Assembly: GCF_031880315.1 (NCBI RefSeq)
Contig: NZ_CP134771.1
Coordinates: forward strand, 1,178,001 to 1,242,000
Origin: Pseudomonas baltica
GTDB taxonomy: Bacteria; Pseudomonadota; Gammaproteobacteria; Pseudomonadales; Pseudomonadaceae
Direction: 5' to 3'
Length of the DNA: 64,000 nt
Numbering within the stretch: position 1 is the first letter of the stretch; each line of letters starts with the position of its first letter. Both the position numbers and the translations under genes were made by a program. Below are positions 25,103 through 35,506 of this stretch, piece after piece. The notes beneath the pieces are model-generated. The model saw only the letters and a program-made list of their open reading frames with translations, had not been told where the DNA came from and made no database searches.

Positions 25103-26806
25103 TCAGCCTCCCACCTTATGAATTGAAATATGCTGCTTTGGGGTAAGAACATGAAGATTATCGACATTATAGACCTCTCCACCCTTCGCTATATATACAA
25201 TATGATGCAGCTCGTAAACCTGCCGCTTTCCTACTTCCTGAGCACTTGAAGCCCTGGGGGCCTTACCCTCTCGCATATTGATAAGATTAACAGGGCTAAA
25301 CTGGGCCCCAAGCACGGCATCCGCTGCTACTGCCTTCCAGAATGATCTTCTGAACGCATCAAAATTGCTGAAGTCACGTCCCGCCAACTGGGCCGCAACT
25401 TGCTCTGGGACAGGCGCGGGATCCGTGCCTAGTCGGTCTAACCACACTCCCGAAACCGGCTTCCCTAATCCACTCGCGACCCCTGGCATGTCCCTTGCAC
25501 TTTTAAACACCAGATACAGCGGCGGCAACCCGGAATCAGCCGGGAAGACGAAGATGTAGTCGTCGAACCCCGAGTCCGCTACCTCGGGAAACACATCGAC
25601 GCGCGCTTCAACCGAGGTGACTGCGGCGCCTTCGTAGACCGGGACAGGCGGAGCCTCGACTGGCAGCGTCGTCGAGGCATCAGTCGGGGCGACGACCGGC
25701 GTCCAGGTCAACGTTCTTGATGGCGTATCTGCCGTGGTGACAGTGTAAAGGTTCTGGTCGGCATTGAAGGTAGCGGCAACCACGCGCACCTTGTTCGGGA
25801 CAATCATCCCGTCCGCTTGGATGACGATGATTTCCGACCTGTCGTCATCTACCGTTTTAGTGCCCAGACGAATCGGCATGTCGACAGTGCCACCCGCGGC
25901 GGCGATGGCGTGCAGATCGTTAGAAGGCGCAGGCCCTAGATCCGAAAGCGGCAACGTGACGGCGAATCGCTCGGGCAACTCGCCGTTACCCAACTTGGGT
26001 GCGTAAAGCAGCGTACCGATACCGATGAAGAAGCCTGATACCGTCCCAGCCAGGGCTGCAACGGCGCTGCGAATAGCCGTTTGCAGTGCAACGCCAACGC
26101 CATCGGCAAGCGCAGCCCTGCTACCTGCAATCACTATCTGTGCCTGGGATAAGGCGCCTGTAGAAATGTGGAATGTGTTGGCAGCGATTAATTTCAGGCG
26201 GTGCGCTTCGTCTTTCAATCGCTGTGCTTCCAGCTCCGCCCTATGAGCGGCATCACGCGCTTGAACCTCCACTAATTTGGCTCGTAGCTGGGTAGCTCTC
26301 CCGTTGAGTGCTACGAGCCCCTCCGCCGCAAACTTTCTTTTGTAGGCGGCCTCATGAGTAGCCGTTATTTGGGTACGCAGGTATCCCAGATCGGCACCAC
26401 CCCGGAGTTGAACCGCTATTTTTGATACTTGCTGATCGGTAGTGAGCGCAAGGGGATCCACGCCATAGAACCGATCTGCCACAGGAGATAACGCTTCAAT
26501 ATCCGCTGTTTTTCTCGCGATAACTTGATCCAGGAAGGTTAGTTCTTGTACAAGACCCACTTCGGTTTCATCATCCAGCGATGGACCTCCACGAACCTCC
26601 GCCACTTCCGTCTCTACAGCGGAAATGACCAACGCCAAACTCATTTCAAACTCTTTATTCCACTGAATAATCTCAGTCCATATATAGCTCCCAAACCGGA
26701 TAGCTTCATTAACAGGAGGCGGCCTAGCACTAACACTGAAATTATTCGTCGGCGCTTGTGCCGTTACATGAATAGCGGGCAATTCAACTTGAGTAGGCTT
26801 CACCAT
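25103..26806 (-). CDS. S-type pyocin-like bacteriocin with HNH DNase domain
   Basis: 567 residues from ATG 26806 (MVKPTQVELPAIHVTAQAP) behind GAGGAAAAACT. The N-terminus carries ELPAIHVTAQAP, resembling a TonB box. A coiled-coil receptor/translocation region (about 70-240) follows, with a Gly/Ala-rich hydrophobic stretch near 255, then the Pyocin_S domain (MPIRLGTKTVDDDRSEI to VPVYEGAAVT, about 305-415). The DNase domain (about 440-567) begins GKPVSGVWLD and holds FSNFDAFRRSFWKAV and the HNH/H-N-H motif ELHH...VYNVDNLHVLTPKQHISIH, like colicin E9 and pyocin S1/S2. The nuclease core is intact. The gene is richer in A+T than its neighbours, supporting acquisition. Confidence 0.93.
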   Translation of the reverse strand: MVKPTQVELPAIHVTAQAPTNNFSVSARPPPVNEAIRFGSYIWTEIIQWNKEFEMSLALVISAVETEVAEVRGGPSLDDETEVGLVQELTFLDQVIARKTADIEALSPVADRFYGVDPLALTTDQQVSKIAVQLRGGADLGYLRTQITATHEAAYKRKFAAEGLVALNGRATQLRAKLVEVQARDAAHRAELEAQRLKDEAHRLKLIAANTFHISTGALSQAQIVIAGSRAALADGVGVALQTAIRSAVAALAGTVSGFFIGIGTLLYAPKLGNGELPERFAVTLPLSDLGPAPSNDLHAIAAAGGTVDMPIRLGTKTVDDDRSEIIVIQADGMIVPNKVRVVAATFNADQNLYTVTTADTPSRTLTWTPVVAPTDASTTLPVEAPPVPVYEGAAVTSVEARVDVFPEVADSGFDDYIFVFPADSGLPPLYLVFKSARDMPGVASGLGKPVSGVWLDRLGTDPAPVPEQVAAQLAGRDFSNFDAFRRSFWKAVAADAVLGAQFSPVNLINMREGKAPRASSAQEVGKRQVYELHHIVYIAKGGEVYNVDNLHVLTPKQHISIHKVGG

Positions 26807-27201
26807 AGTTTTTCCTCGTTCAGAACGACACGCTGCCATTTCGACGCACGTGCAATTAATATTTAAAAGTTCCGCCTTGGCAGGATAAATACGGAGGCGA
26901 CTCTTCTCTTTGGAACGGGGAAATCATGTACCGTGATGAAGCCAAAGCCGATAGGGAAATATTTCCTACTAGGACCATTCCCGCACAAAAGATAACCATT
27001 GGTTAAAACTGAAAAATTAGTTTCTAAATATCTCTAAACCACACAAAAAAAGGCCTTAAAGCGCCACCATTAGTAAGAATTCTATTATTGGACCTTCAGT
27101 TTGGCCCTCCACCTAAACTGCGTCGAGTTATTTAAAATATCTAGCAATCTCAGCGACCAAGGGCAATGGCTGGCTTTCCGCCTCTAGCACGCCCCCACAA
27201 A
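26807..27201. other. Low-GC non-coding region upstream of the bacteriocin
   Basis: No convincing gene in either strand. The stretch is markedly AT-rich compared with the chromosome. It contains two palindromes that could be regulatory: GGAAATATTTCC at 26955-26966 and TAACCA-T-TGGTTA at 26993-27005. I could not find a convincing LexA box (CTGT-N8-ACAG) or PrtN P-box, so control of the bacteriocin is unresolved. Confidence 0.6.
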
Positions 27202-27457
27202 TCAGTCAGATTTCCTTCTGGAACGCCGGCGCTGCAAGCTGTTTTCGTAACGCCGGATATCTTCGAGGCTCTCCAGCCTAGGCAAGAACAGCCCTTCCAG
27301 ATCTTTACCTCGGCCGAGAACCATGGCCACACGAACTATGCTCTCGAAGCCGACGTTGCGTCCTGCCTCTAGATTGGACACCGTATTGGTCGCGACGCCC
27401 GCAAAGACGCACGACGATCTCGCCCGGCTTGCTGAACCCCAAGTCCAGCGTATTCAT
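27202..27457 (-). pseudogene. Decayed XRE/HipB-like transcriptional regulator
   Basis: Two frames together spell a helix-turn-helix regulator. From ATG 27457: MNTLDLGFSKPGEIVV. From about 27410 in another frame: FAGVATNTVSNLEAGRNVGF, ESIVRVAMVLGRGKDLEGLF, then LESLEDIRRY and an Arg-rich end before TGA at 27202-27204. The first part is the usual N-terminus and the second the recognition helix onwards; roughly 25 codons covering HTH helices 1-2 are missing at the junction and the frame shifts. No intact copy or HipA partner is nearby. Confidence 0.75.
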
Positions 27458-27613
27458 GTTCACCTTCGGCCCCTGCACGGTCGCAACTCGTGAGGTCGAC
27501 GATGACGCCCACCGAAACATAAATCCCATATCTTTGGTGATAAGTAATGAATACGAATTTTGACCAAAATTTTATGGATTTAAATGTAGCGCCAGATGAG
27601 CCTGTTGCCGGCC

Positions 27614-29674
<2,061 letters not shown>

Positions 29675-29809
29675 TCACGGGATGCGGGCGCCTCGTGGCT
29701 GGGGCCCGTCATTGCAATGAGCATGGACAGTAAAGAGCTGAACGTCACGTCACAATGGCTGAAAGTGACAGGATAATGATTTCAATGTGCAAGGCTGTAT
29801 CCAGCACCC

Positions 29810-30157
29810 TCAATGACTGATCATCCAAGGCCTGCCCGCAGGCTTGGCCTTCAGTGCATGGGGATTGGCCTTGCTCGGCGCCAGCGGCTTGTTCGGTCCG
29901 CAACAGCTGCAACCGGGGGAATGGCGGCGGCTGTCGCGAAACTGGTCGAGGGTCTTGGGTTCGTGGGCGGCACGCTCGTTGATTTCGATACCCTTGCGGG
30001 TGTTGCCGGCCAAGGTCGACAGGCCGGGGGCAGTGAGGATCACCCGTGGGCTGTCGAGCGTGCAGACCGGGCACGCGCATGGCTCGTTGCACGCATCCAT
30101 CTTGCGCAAGGCGGTGAAGTCCCCGCAGGTGGGGCAGTCATATTCATATATCGGCAT
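29810..30157 (-). CDS. FmdB-type zinc-ribbon protein
   Basis: 115 residues starting MPIYEYDCPTCGDFTALRK, the FmdB/putative-regulatory-protein zinc ribbon (two CxxC: CPTC and CPVC). A second small Cys cluster CSCCGPNKP lies near residue 84. FmdB proteins sit beside formamidase genes in many bacteria, as here, and are proposed to regulate them; the biochemical role is not established. It is 133 bp downstream of fmdA across a REP hairpin. Confidence 0.85.
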   Translation of the reverse strand: MPIYEYDCPTCGDFTALRKMDACNEPCACPVCTLDSPRVILTAPGLSTLAGNTRKGIEINERAAHEPKTLDQFRDSRRHSPGCSCCGPNKPLAPSKANPHALKAKPAGRPWMISH

Positions 30158-30187
30158 TTACGGATCCTGATGTGATGGCTGTGCTGC

Positions 30188-30255
30188 CCCCTTCGCGGGC
30201 AAGCCTCGCTCCCACTGAGGTACACCTGTGGGAGCGAGGCTTGCCCGCGAAGGGG
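30188..30255. repeat. REP palindrome between fmdA and fmdB-like gene
   Basis: Perfect 28-bp arms (30188-30215 and 30228-30255) with a 12-nt loop. Lies within the presumed operon and may separate or protect the fmdA transcript. Confidence 0.9.
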
Positions 30256-30290
30256 CCCGAAAGGTCGGCGTCCGTGCCAACTGAAAAACC

Positions 30291-31520
30291 TCACTTATCC
30301 TGCGCAATCGGCAAATCCACAGTCCCATCGATAAACTTCGTCGGCCCATTCGCATTCGGATTGATATCGAATTTGAAGATGTCCGTGGGCAACCACAAAG
30401 TCGCGCAGGCATTGGGAATATCGACGATCCCGCTGATATGCCCCTGCACCGGCGCCGAGCCTAACAACGCATACCCCTGCGCCGGTGAATAACCGAACTT
30501 GGTCAGGTAGTTGATGGCATTCAGGCAAGCCTGACGATAAGCGACGTTCACATCCAGATAATGCTGCTGGCCCTGCTCGTCCACCGAGATGCCTTCGAAG
30601 ATCAGGAAGTTGTTGTAGTTGGGCACGATCGGGCTGGGCTTGAACACCGGGTTCTTGATTCCGTACTTGGCCATGCCGCCCTTGATCAGCTCGACCTTCA
30701 TGTGGACCCAGCCGGCCATCTCGATGGCGCCGCAAAAGGTGATTTCACCGTCGCCCTGGCTGAAGTGCAAGTCGCCCACCGATAGCCCGGCGCCATTGAC
30801 GTACACCGGGAAGAACACCTTCGAGCCGCGGGACAGATCCTTGATATCGCAGTTGCCGCCATGCTCGCGCGGCGGCACCGTGCGCGCGCCTTCCAGGGCC
30901 GCCTTGTCGCGGGCCTCGCCCTTGAGCTTGCCCATGTGCGCGGTCGGCGCCATCGGCGGGTTGGCCAGCGGCGGCACGCGGGTCGGGTTGGTGTCGATCA
31001 GCTCCTGTTCGCGGCGGTTCCATTCAGCGAGCATCACCGGGTCCGGCAGGCAGCCGATCAGCCCAGGGTGGATCAAACCGGCGAACTCTACGCCCGGAAT
31101 GTGCCGCGAGCTGGTGTACACGCCCTTGAAATCCCAGATGGCCTTCTGCGCCAGCGGAAAGTGGTCGGTCAGGAAACCACCGCCGTTCTGCCGCGAGAAA
31201 AACCCGTTGAAGCCCCATTGCGATTCGGCCTTGGGGCCGAGGTCGAGCAGGTCGACCACCAGCAGATCGCCCGGCTCGGCACCGTGCACACCTACAGGAC
31301 CGGACAGGTAATGCACAGTGGACAGGTCGACATCGCGCACGTCGCTGGCGTCGTCGTTGTTCTTGATCGCCCCGGCGGTCCAGTCGTAAGTTTCGAGGAT
31401 AAAGTCATCCCCCGGATTGACCCAGCAGGCCATGGGAATGTCCGGGTGCCAGCGGTTGTGCACCTGTTCGTTCTCGGTGACGGGCTGGTCGAGGTCGACT
31501 TTGATCAATGTTTCAGTCAT
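30291..31520 (-). CDS. fmdA: Formamidase
   Basis: 409-residue FmdA/AmdA amidase that hydrolyses formamide (and related short amides) to formate and ammonia. Diagnostic blocks are ETYDWTAGAIKNNDDASDVR, HYLSGPVGVHGAEPGDLLVV, GFFSRQNGGGFLTDHFP, HGGNCDIKDLSRGSKVFFPV and GDLHFSQGDGEITFCGAIEM, the last two carrying conserved metal- and catalysis-associated residues of the acetamidase/formamidase fold. Length is standard. It follows urtE with a 33-bp gap, so amide uptake and hydrolysis are co-transcribed. Confidence 0.93.
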   Translation of the reverse strand: MTETLIKVDLDQPVTENEQVHNRWHPDIPMACWVNPGDDFILETYDWTAGAIKNNDDASDVRDVDLSTVHYLSGPVGVHGAEPGDLLVVDLLDLGPKAESQWGFNGFFSRQNGGGFLTDHFPLAQKAIWDFKGVYTSSRHIPGVEFAGLIHPGLIGCLPDPVMLAEWNRREQELIDTNPTRVPPLANPPMAPTAHMGKLKGEARDKAALEGARTVPPREHGGNCDIKDLSRGSKVFFPVYVNGAGLSVGDLHFSQGDGEITFCGAIEMAGWVHMKVELIKGGMAKYGIKNPVFKPSPIVPNYNNFLIFEGISVDEQGQQHYLDVNVAYRQACLNAINYLTKFGYSPAQGYALLGSAPVQGHISGIVDIPNACATLWLPTDIFKFDINPNANGPTKFIDGTVDLPIAQDK

Positions 31521-31553
31521 GGCATGGCTCCTGAGTGATAAAAAGCGGACCTG

Positions 31554-32243
31554 TCACACCGACAGGTAACGGCTGATGGTGGCTTCGTCGACGTTGGCGC
31601 GGGTTTCCTCGACCACGAAGCGGCCTTTCTCGATGACCAGAAAGCGGTCGGCGATGTCCAGGGTGAACGACAGCACCTGCTCGGAGACCACGATGGTCAG
31701 GTCGCGCAGGGTACGAATGTCCTTCAGGGTGCGGGCGATGTCCTTGATGATCGACGGCTGGATGCCCTCGGTGGGCTCATCGAGCAGCAACACCTTGGGA
31801 TTGGTGGCCAGCGCACGAGCGATCGCCAATTGCTGTTGCTGGCCGCCGGAGAGGTTGCCGCCCTTGCGTCCGCGCATGTCGTAGAGCACCGGGAACAGGT
31901 CGTAAAGATCCTGCGGGACCACGCCACGCGCCGACGCCGGCAGGCCGGTCTGGATGTTCTCCAGCACGCTCATGGCCGGGAAGATCATTCGCCCCTGAGG
32001 CACATAAGCCATGCCACTGGCGACGCGGGCATGGGTTTCAAGGCCCGACACCTCGACACCATCGACCTGCACCTGGCCGCGCCATTGCGGCAGCACGCCC
32101 ATCAGGCTCTTGAACAGCGTGGTCTTGCCCATGCCGTTGCGGCCCATGATGGCGACGATTTCCTGCTTGCCGACGTTGAGGTCGAGGTCGTGCAGAATCT
32201 GGCTCTGGGCGTAGCCGCAGGACAGTTGCTTGACGTTGAACAT
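31554..32243 (-). CDS. urtE: Urea/amide ABC transporter ATP-binding protein UrtE
   Basis: 229-residue branched-chain-type ABC ATPase (LivF/UrtE class). Walker A GRNGMGKTT near 34-42, signature NLSGGQQQQLAIARAL near 134, Walker B VLLLDEPTEGIQPS. One of two ATPases of the importer (with UrtD), energising uptake across the inner membrane. Fifteen bases separate it from urtD. Confidence 0.92.
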   Translation of the reverse strand: MFNVKQLSCGYAQSQILHDLDLNVGKQEIVAIMGRNGMGKTTLFKSLMGVLPQWRGQVQVDGVEVSGLETHARVASGMAYVPQGRMIFPAMSVLENIQTGLPASARGVVPQDLYDLFPVLYDMRGRKGGNLSGGQQQQLAIARALATNPKVLLLDEPTEGIQPSIIKDIARTLKDIRTLRDLTIVVSEQVLSFTLDIADRFLVIEKGRFVVEETRANVDEATISRYLSV

Positions 32244-32258
32244 GAGCTGCCCCCTGAC

Positions 32259-33017
32259 TTAATGACCTAAATACACTTCGATGACCTTCGGGTTGTTCTG
32301 CACCGACTCCATGCTGCCCTCGGCCAGCACCTTGCCCTGATGCAGCACGGTGACCTTGTGGGCGATGCTCTTGACGAACTCCATGTCGTGCTCGATCACC
32401 AGCACCGAGCGGCCCTGGCTGATGCGGTTGAGCAGCTCGGCGGTCTGCACCCGCTCGCTCACGCTCATGCCCGCCACCGGCTCGTCGAGCATCAACAGGT
32501 CCGGGTCCTGCATCAGCAGCATGCCGATCTCCAGCCACTGCTTCTGGCCGTGGGACAGCAAGCCGGCCTGCTGTTGCAGCAACTCGCTGAGAAAGATCTC
32601 GCCCGCCACCTGCTCGACCCGCGCCACCACCTCGCTGGTGCGCTTGAAGAACAGCGCGCCAAGGACCTTGCGCCCGGCCGGATACGACATCTCGAGGTTC
32701 TCGAACACCGAGAGGTTTTCGTAGATCGAAGGGTTCTGAAACTTGCGCCCGACCCCAGCGCGGACGATGTCGTACTCGTGCATCCTGGTCAGCTCGCGAC
32801 CATCGAACTGGATGCTGCCGCTGGTGGCGCGAGTCTTGCCGCAGATCAGATCGAGTACCGTGGTCTTGCCGGCGCCATTGGGGCCGATCACCACCCTTAC
32901 TTCGTTGCGATCGATATAGAGGTTGAGGTCGTCGACCGCCTTGAAGCCGTCGAACGACACGGTCAGGCCTTCGATGGCCAGCACCGGTTTGTTGCTTTCG
33001 AAACCGACTGCCTTCAT
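32259..33017 (-). CDS. urtD: Urea/amide ABC transporter ATP-binding protein UrtD
   Basis: 252 residues from ATG 33017, which overlaps the urtC stop by 4 bp (ATGA); the frame upstream to 33200 is antisense-type sequence over urtC. Walker A GPNGAGKTT near 45, signature LLSHGQKQWLEIGMLL with the HGQ variant typical of LivG/UrtD, Walker B LLMLDEPVAGM. Partner of UrtE. Confidence 0.92.
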   Translation of the reverse strand: MKAVGFESNKPVLAIEGLTVSFDGFKAVDDLNLYIDRNEVRVVIGPNGAGKTTVLDLICGKTRATSGSIQFDGRELTRMHEYDIVRAGVGRKFQNPSIYENLSVFENLEMSYPAGRKVLGALFFKRTSEVVARVEQVAGEIFLSELLQQQAGLLSHGQKQWLEIGMLLMQDPDLLMLDEPVAGMSVSERVQTAELLNRISQGRSVLVIEHDMEFVKSIAHKVTVLHQGKVLAEGSMESVQNNPKVIEVYLGH

Positions 33018-34171
33018 GGCTGCACCTCCAGGGTTTTCTCGGCGTTCGGGGCCTTGGCCGCAGCGGCCGGCGCGAGCACCTGAGGTGTCTTGGCGTGGCG
33101 CCCGCGCCATTTGCGCAACTGGCTGTCCCAGACCCCGGCCAGGCCGTTGGGGAAGTACATGACCACGACGATGAACAAGCCGCCCATCAGGTACAGCCAC
33201 AGCTCGGGAAAGGATTCTGAGAAGTAGCTCTTGCCGTAGTTGACCAGCAACGCGCCGTACACCGCGCCGAGCAGCGACATGCGCCCACCCACGGCGGCAA
33301 AGATGACCATCTCGATGGACGGCACGATGCCCACGAACGACGGCGACATGAAGCCCACCTGCAAGGCGAACATGGCGCCGCCAATGGCCGAGAACGCTGC
33401 GGCCACGCAGTACACGAAGACCTTGAAGCTGGCCACGTCATAGCCCGAAAAGCGCACGCGCTCTTCCTTGTCGCGCATGGCCATCAACAACCGGCCCAGC
33501 TTGGAGGCGAGGATGAACTTGCCCAGCACGATGCAGCCCAGCAACAGCGCGGCGTTGATGAAGTACAGCGTCAGCTTGGCGGCGTCGCTGGTGATGTCCC
33601 AGCCCAGCAGGGTCTTCAGATCGGTGATGCCATTGACCCCACCGGTCAGGCCCTGTTGGCCGACGATCAGCACCGTGAGGATCAACGCAATCGCCTGGGT
33701 GACGATCGAGAAGTACACGTCACCGACCCGGCGCTTGAACATCGCCAGGCCGATCACCAGCGCCAGCAGCACCGGCACCACGATCACCGCCACCACCGTG
33801 AAGGTGAAGCTGTGAAACGGCACCCACAGCGCCGGCAGTTCGGTGATCTGGTTCCAGTCCATGAAGTCCGGAATGCCCGGCGTGGACTGAATTTTGGTCG
33901 CCTCGGGCGTCGACGCCTCCAGCTTGAGGAACATTGCCATGCAGTAACCGCCCAGGCCGAAAAACACGCCCTGGCCGAGGCTGAGAATGCCGCCATAGCC
34001 CCAGCACAGCACCAGGCCCACGGCGACGAAAGCGTAGGTCAGGTATTTGCCGACCATGTTCAGCCGAAAGGCATCCAGGCACAGCGGAAACACCAGCAGA
34101 ATCAGCACCGCCAGGATCAGCAGGCCGAGGGTGCCCTGGCGGCCACCGAGCAATTTGTCGAGCGCATTCAT
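33014..34171 (-). CDS. urtC: Urea/amide ABC transporter permease UrtC
   Basis: 385-residue LivM/UrtC-type permease with about ten hydrophobic helices; the family segment GYGGILSLGQGVFFGLGGYCMAMFL lies near residue 60 and a long periplasmic loop follows. ATG 34171 is preferred because GAGG sits 6 nt upstream; a GTG at 34183 overlaps the urtB stop (GTGA) and is an alternative. Forms the membrane channel with UrtB. Confidence 0.9.
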   Translation of the reverse strand: MNALDKLLGGRQGTLGLLILAVLILLVFPLCLDAFRLNMVGKYLTYAFVAVGLVLCWGYGGILSLGQGVFFGLGGYCMAMFLKLEASTPEATKIQSTPGIPDFMDWNQITELPALWVPFHSFTFTVVAVIVVPVLLALVIGLAMFKRRVGDVYFSIVTQAIALILTVLIVGQQGLTGGVNGITDLKTLLGWDITSDAAKLTLYFINAALLLGCIVLGKFILASKLGRLLMAMRDKEERVRFSGYDVASFKVFVYCVAAAFSAIGGAMFALQVGFMSPSFVGIVPSIEMVIFAAVGGRMSLLGAVYGALLVNYGKSYFSESFPELWLYLMGGLFIVVVMYFPNGLAGVWDSQLRKWRGRHAKTPQVLAPAAAAKAPNAEKTLEVQP

Positions 34172-34179
34172 GCAGGGCC

Positions 34180-35097
34180 TCACTTACGCAACTTGCTGGC
34201 GAACAACCCTTGCGGGCGCACCATCAGAATCAACACCACGGCCGACAGGGTCAGCACCTTGGCCATGGAACCGGTCATGAAAAACTCCGAGATCGACTGC
34301 GTCTGGGCAATGGCGAAGGCCGAGGCGATGGTGCCGAACAGGCTCGCCGCGCCGCCGAAAACCACGGTCAGGAAGGTGTCGACGATGTACAGCGAACCCG
34401 CCGTCGGCCCGGTCGAGCCGATGGTGGTGAACGCCGCACCCGCGACCCCGGCCACCCCGCAGCCGAGGGCGAAAGTCATGCGATCGACCTTCCTGGTGTT
34501 GATCCCCACGGCACGGCTCATCACCCGGTTCTGCATGGTGGCGCGCACCTGCAAGCCCCAGCGCGAGCGATACAGCAGCAGGAAAATCAACGCCGTCATC
34601 AGCACCGTCAAGACCATGGTGAACACGCCGTTGCGGGGGATATCGATGGCGTCGCTGAGGCTGAACGAGCCCATCAGCCACTCAGGTGGCTCGGCGCTGA
34701 CTTCGCGGGCGCCGAACACCGAGCGGAACGTCTGCTGCATCATCAACGACAGGCCCCAGGTGGCCAGCAGCGTGTCCAGCGGCCGGTGGTACAGGCGGCT
34801 GATCATGATCCACTCCACCAGCCAGCCCACCGCACCGGCCACGATGAACGACAGCGCGATGGCAAAGAAAAAGTAGTACGGCTGCATCGCCGGGAAATAC
34901 GTGGTGGTCAGGTACGACATCACGTAGGTGGTGTACGCACCGATGGTGAGGAACTCACCGTGGGCCATGTTGATCACGCCCATCTGGCCGAAAATGATCG
35001 CCAGCCCCAACGCCATCAACAGCAATACGCAAAACACCGACAGGCCGTTGAAGCCCTGCATGGCGGCGATGGCGCCGAATTGCGATAGCCATTCCAT
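34180..35097 (-). CDS. urtB: Urea/amide ABC transporter permease UrtB (short form)
   Basis: 305-residue LivH-type permease; IIFGQMGVINMAHGEFLTIGAY near residue 34 is the family signature. Most UrtB proteins carry an N-terminal exported domain and exceed 500 residues; this one starts directly with the channel, like the FmdE permease of short-chain amide/urea porters. With fmdA downstream this favours formamide or another small amide as a substrate. The gene lies about 410 bp from urtA, separated by a REP array. Confidence 0.9.
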   Translation of the reverse strand: MEWLSQFGAIAAMQGFNGLSVFCVLLLMALGLAIIFGQMGVINMAHGEFLTIGAYTTYVMSYLTTTYFPAMQPYYFFFAIALSFIVAGAVGWLVEWIMISRLYHRPLDTLLATWGLSLMMQQTFRSVFGAREVSAEPPEWLMGSFSLSDAIDIPRNGVFTMVLTVLMTALIFLLLYRSRWGLQVRATMQNRVMSRAVGINTRKVDRMTFALGCGVAGVAGAAFTTIGSTGPTAGSLYIVDTFLTVVFGGAASLFGTIASAFAIAQTQSISEFFMTGSMAKVLTLSAVVLILMVRPQGLFASKLRK

Positions 35098-35160
35098 ATC
35101 TGTGTCTCCGGTGGATCAGTAGCGGCGCTGGCGGGCCTTATGAAGATCTCTTTGTAGGTG

Positions 35161-35475
35161 CATGGCTTGCCAGCGAAGGCGTCAGTCAGACCGACTTCGC
35201 GGGCAAGCCTTGCTCCCACAGGTGTACGGCGATGGACCTACTGACTCTGTAGGAGCATGGCTTGCCAGCGAAGAGGCCAGTGCTGGCGACTTCGCGGGCA
35301 AGCCTTGCTCCCACAGGTGTACGGCAATGGACCTGCTGACTCTGTGGGAGCATGGCTTGCCAGCGAAGAGGCCAGTGCTGGCGACTTCGCGGGCAAGCCT
35401 TGCTCCCACAGGTGTACGGCGATGGACCTGCTGACTCTGTGGGAGCATGGCTTGCCAGCGAAGAGGCCAGTGCTG
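35161..35475. repeat. 95-bp tandem REP/BIME array between urtA and urtB
   Basis: A 95-bp unit repeats in tandem at 35161, 35256 and 35351, with a partial copy from 35446. Copies 2 and 3 are nearly identical; copy 1 is more diverged. Each unit holds opposing REP palindromes (CATGGCTTGCCAGCG and CGCGGGCAAGCCTTGC) around a spacer GGTGTACGGCGATGG. The array fills most of the 409-bp urtA-urtB gap and contains no gene. REP stem-loops at this place would shield the urtA message from 3' exonucleases. Confidence 0.93.
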
Positions 35476-35506
35476 GCCGCCGAAAATCAGCGGCCAGACT
35501 CAGGCC

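Noticed and set aside
26807..27201. SOS or PrtN control sites for the bacteriocin
   Set aside because: No sequence matching CTGT-N8-ACAG or repeated P-boxes could be picked out by eye; the palindromes seen do not fit either consensus.
35161..35475. Evenly spaced repeats resembling a CRISPR array
   Set aside because: Whole 95-bp units repeat, with no unique spacers between conserved repeats, and no cas genes are present. The unit is built from REP palindromes.
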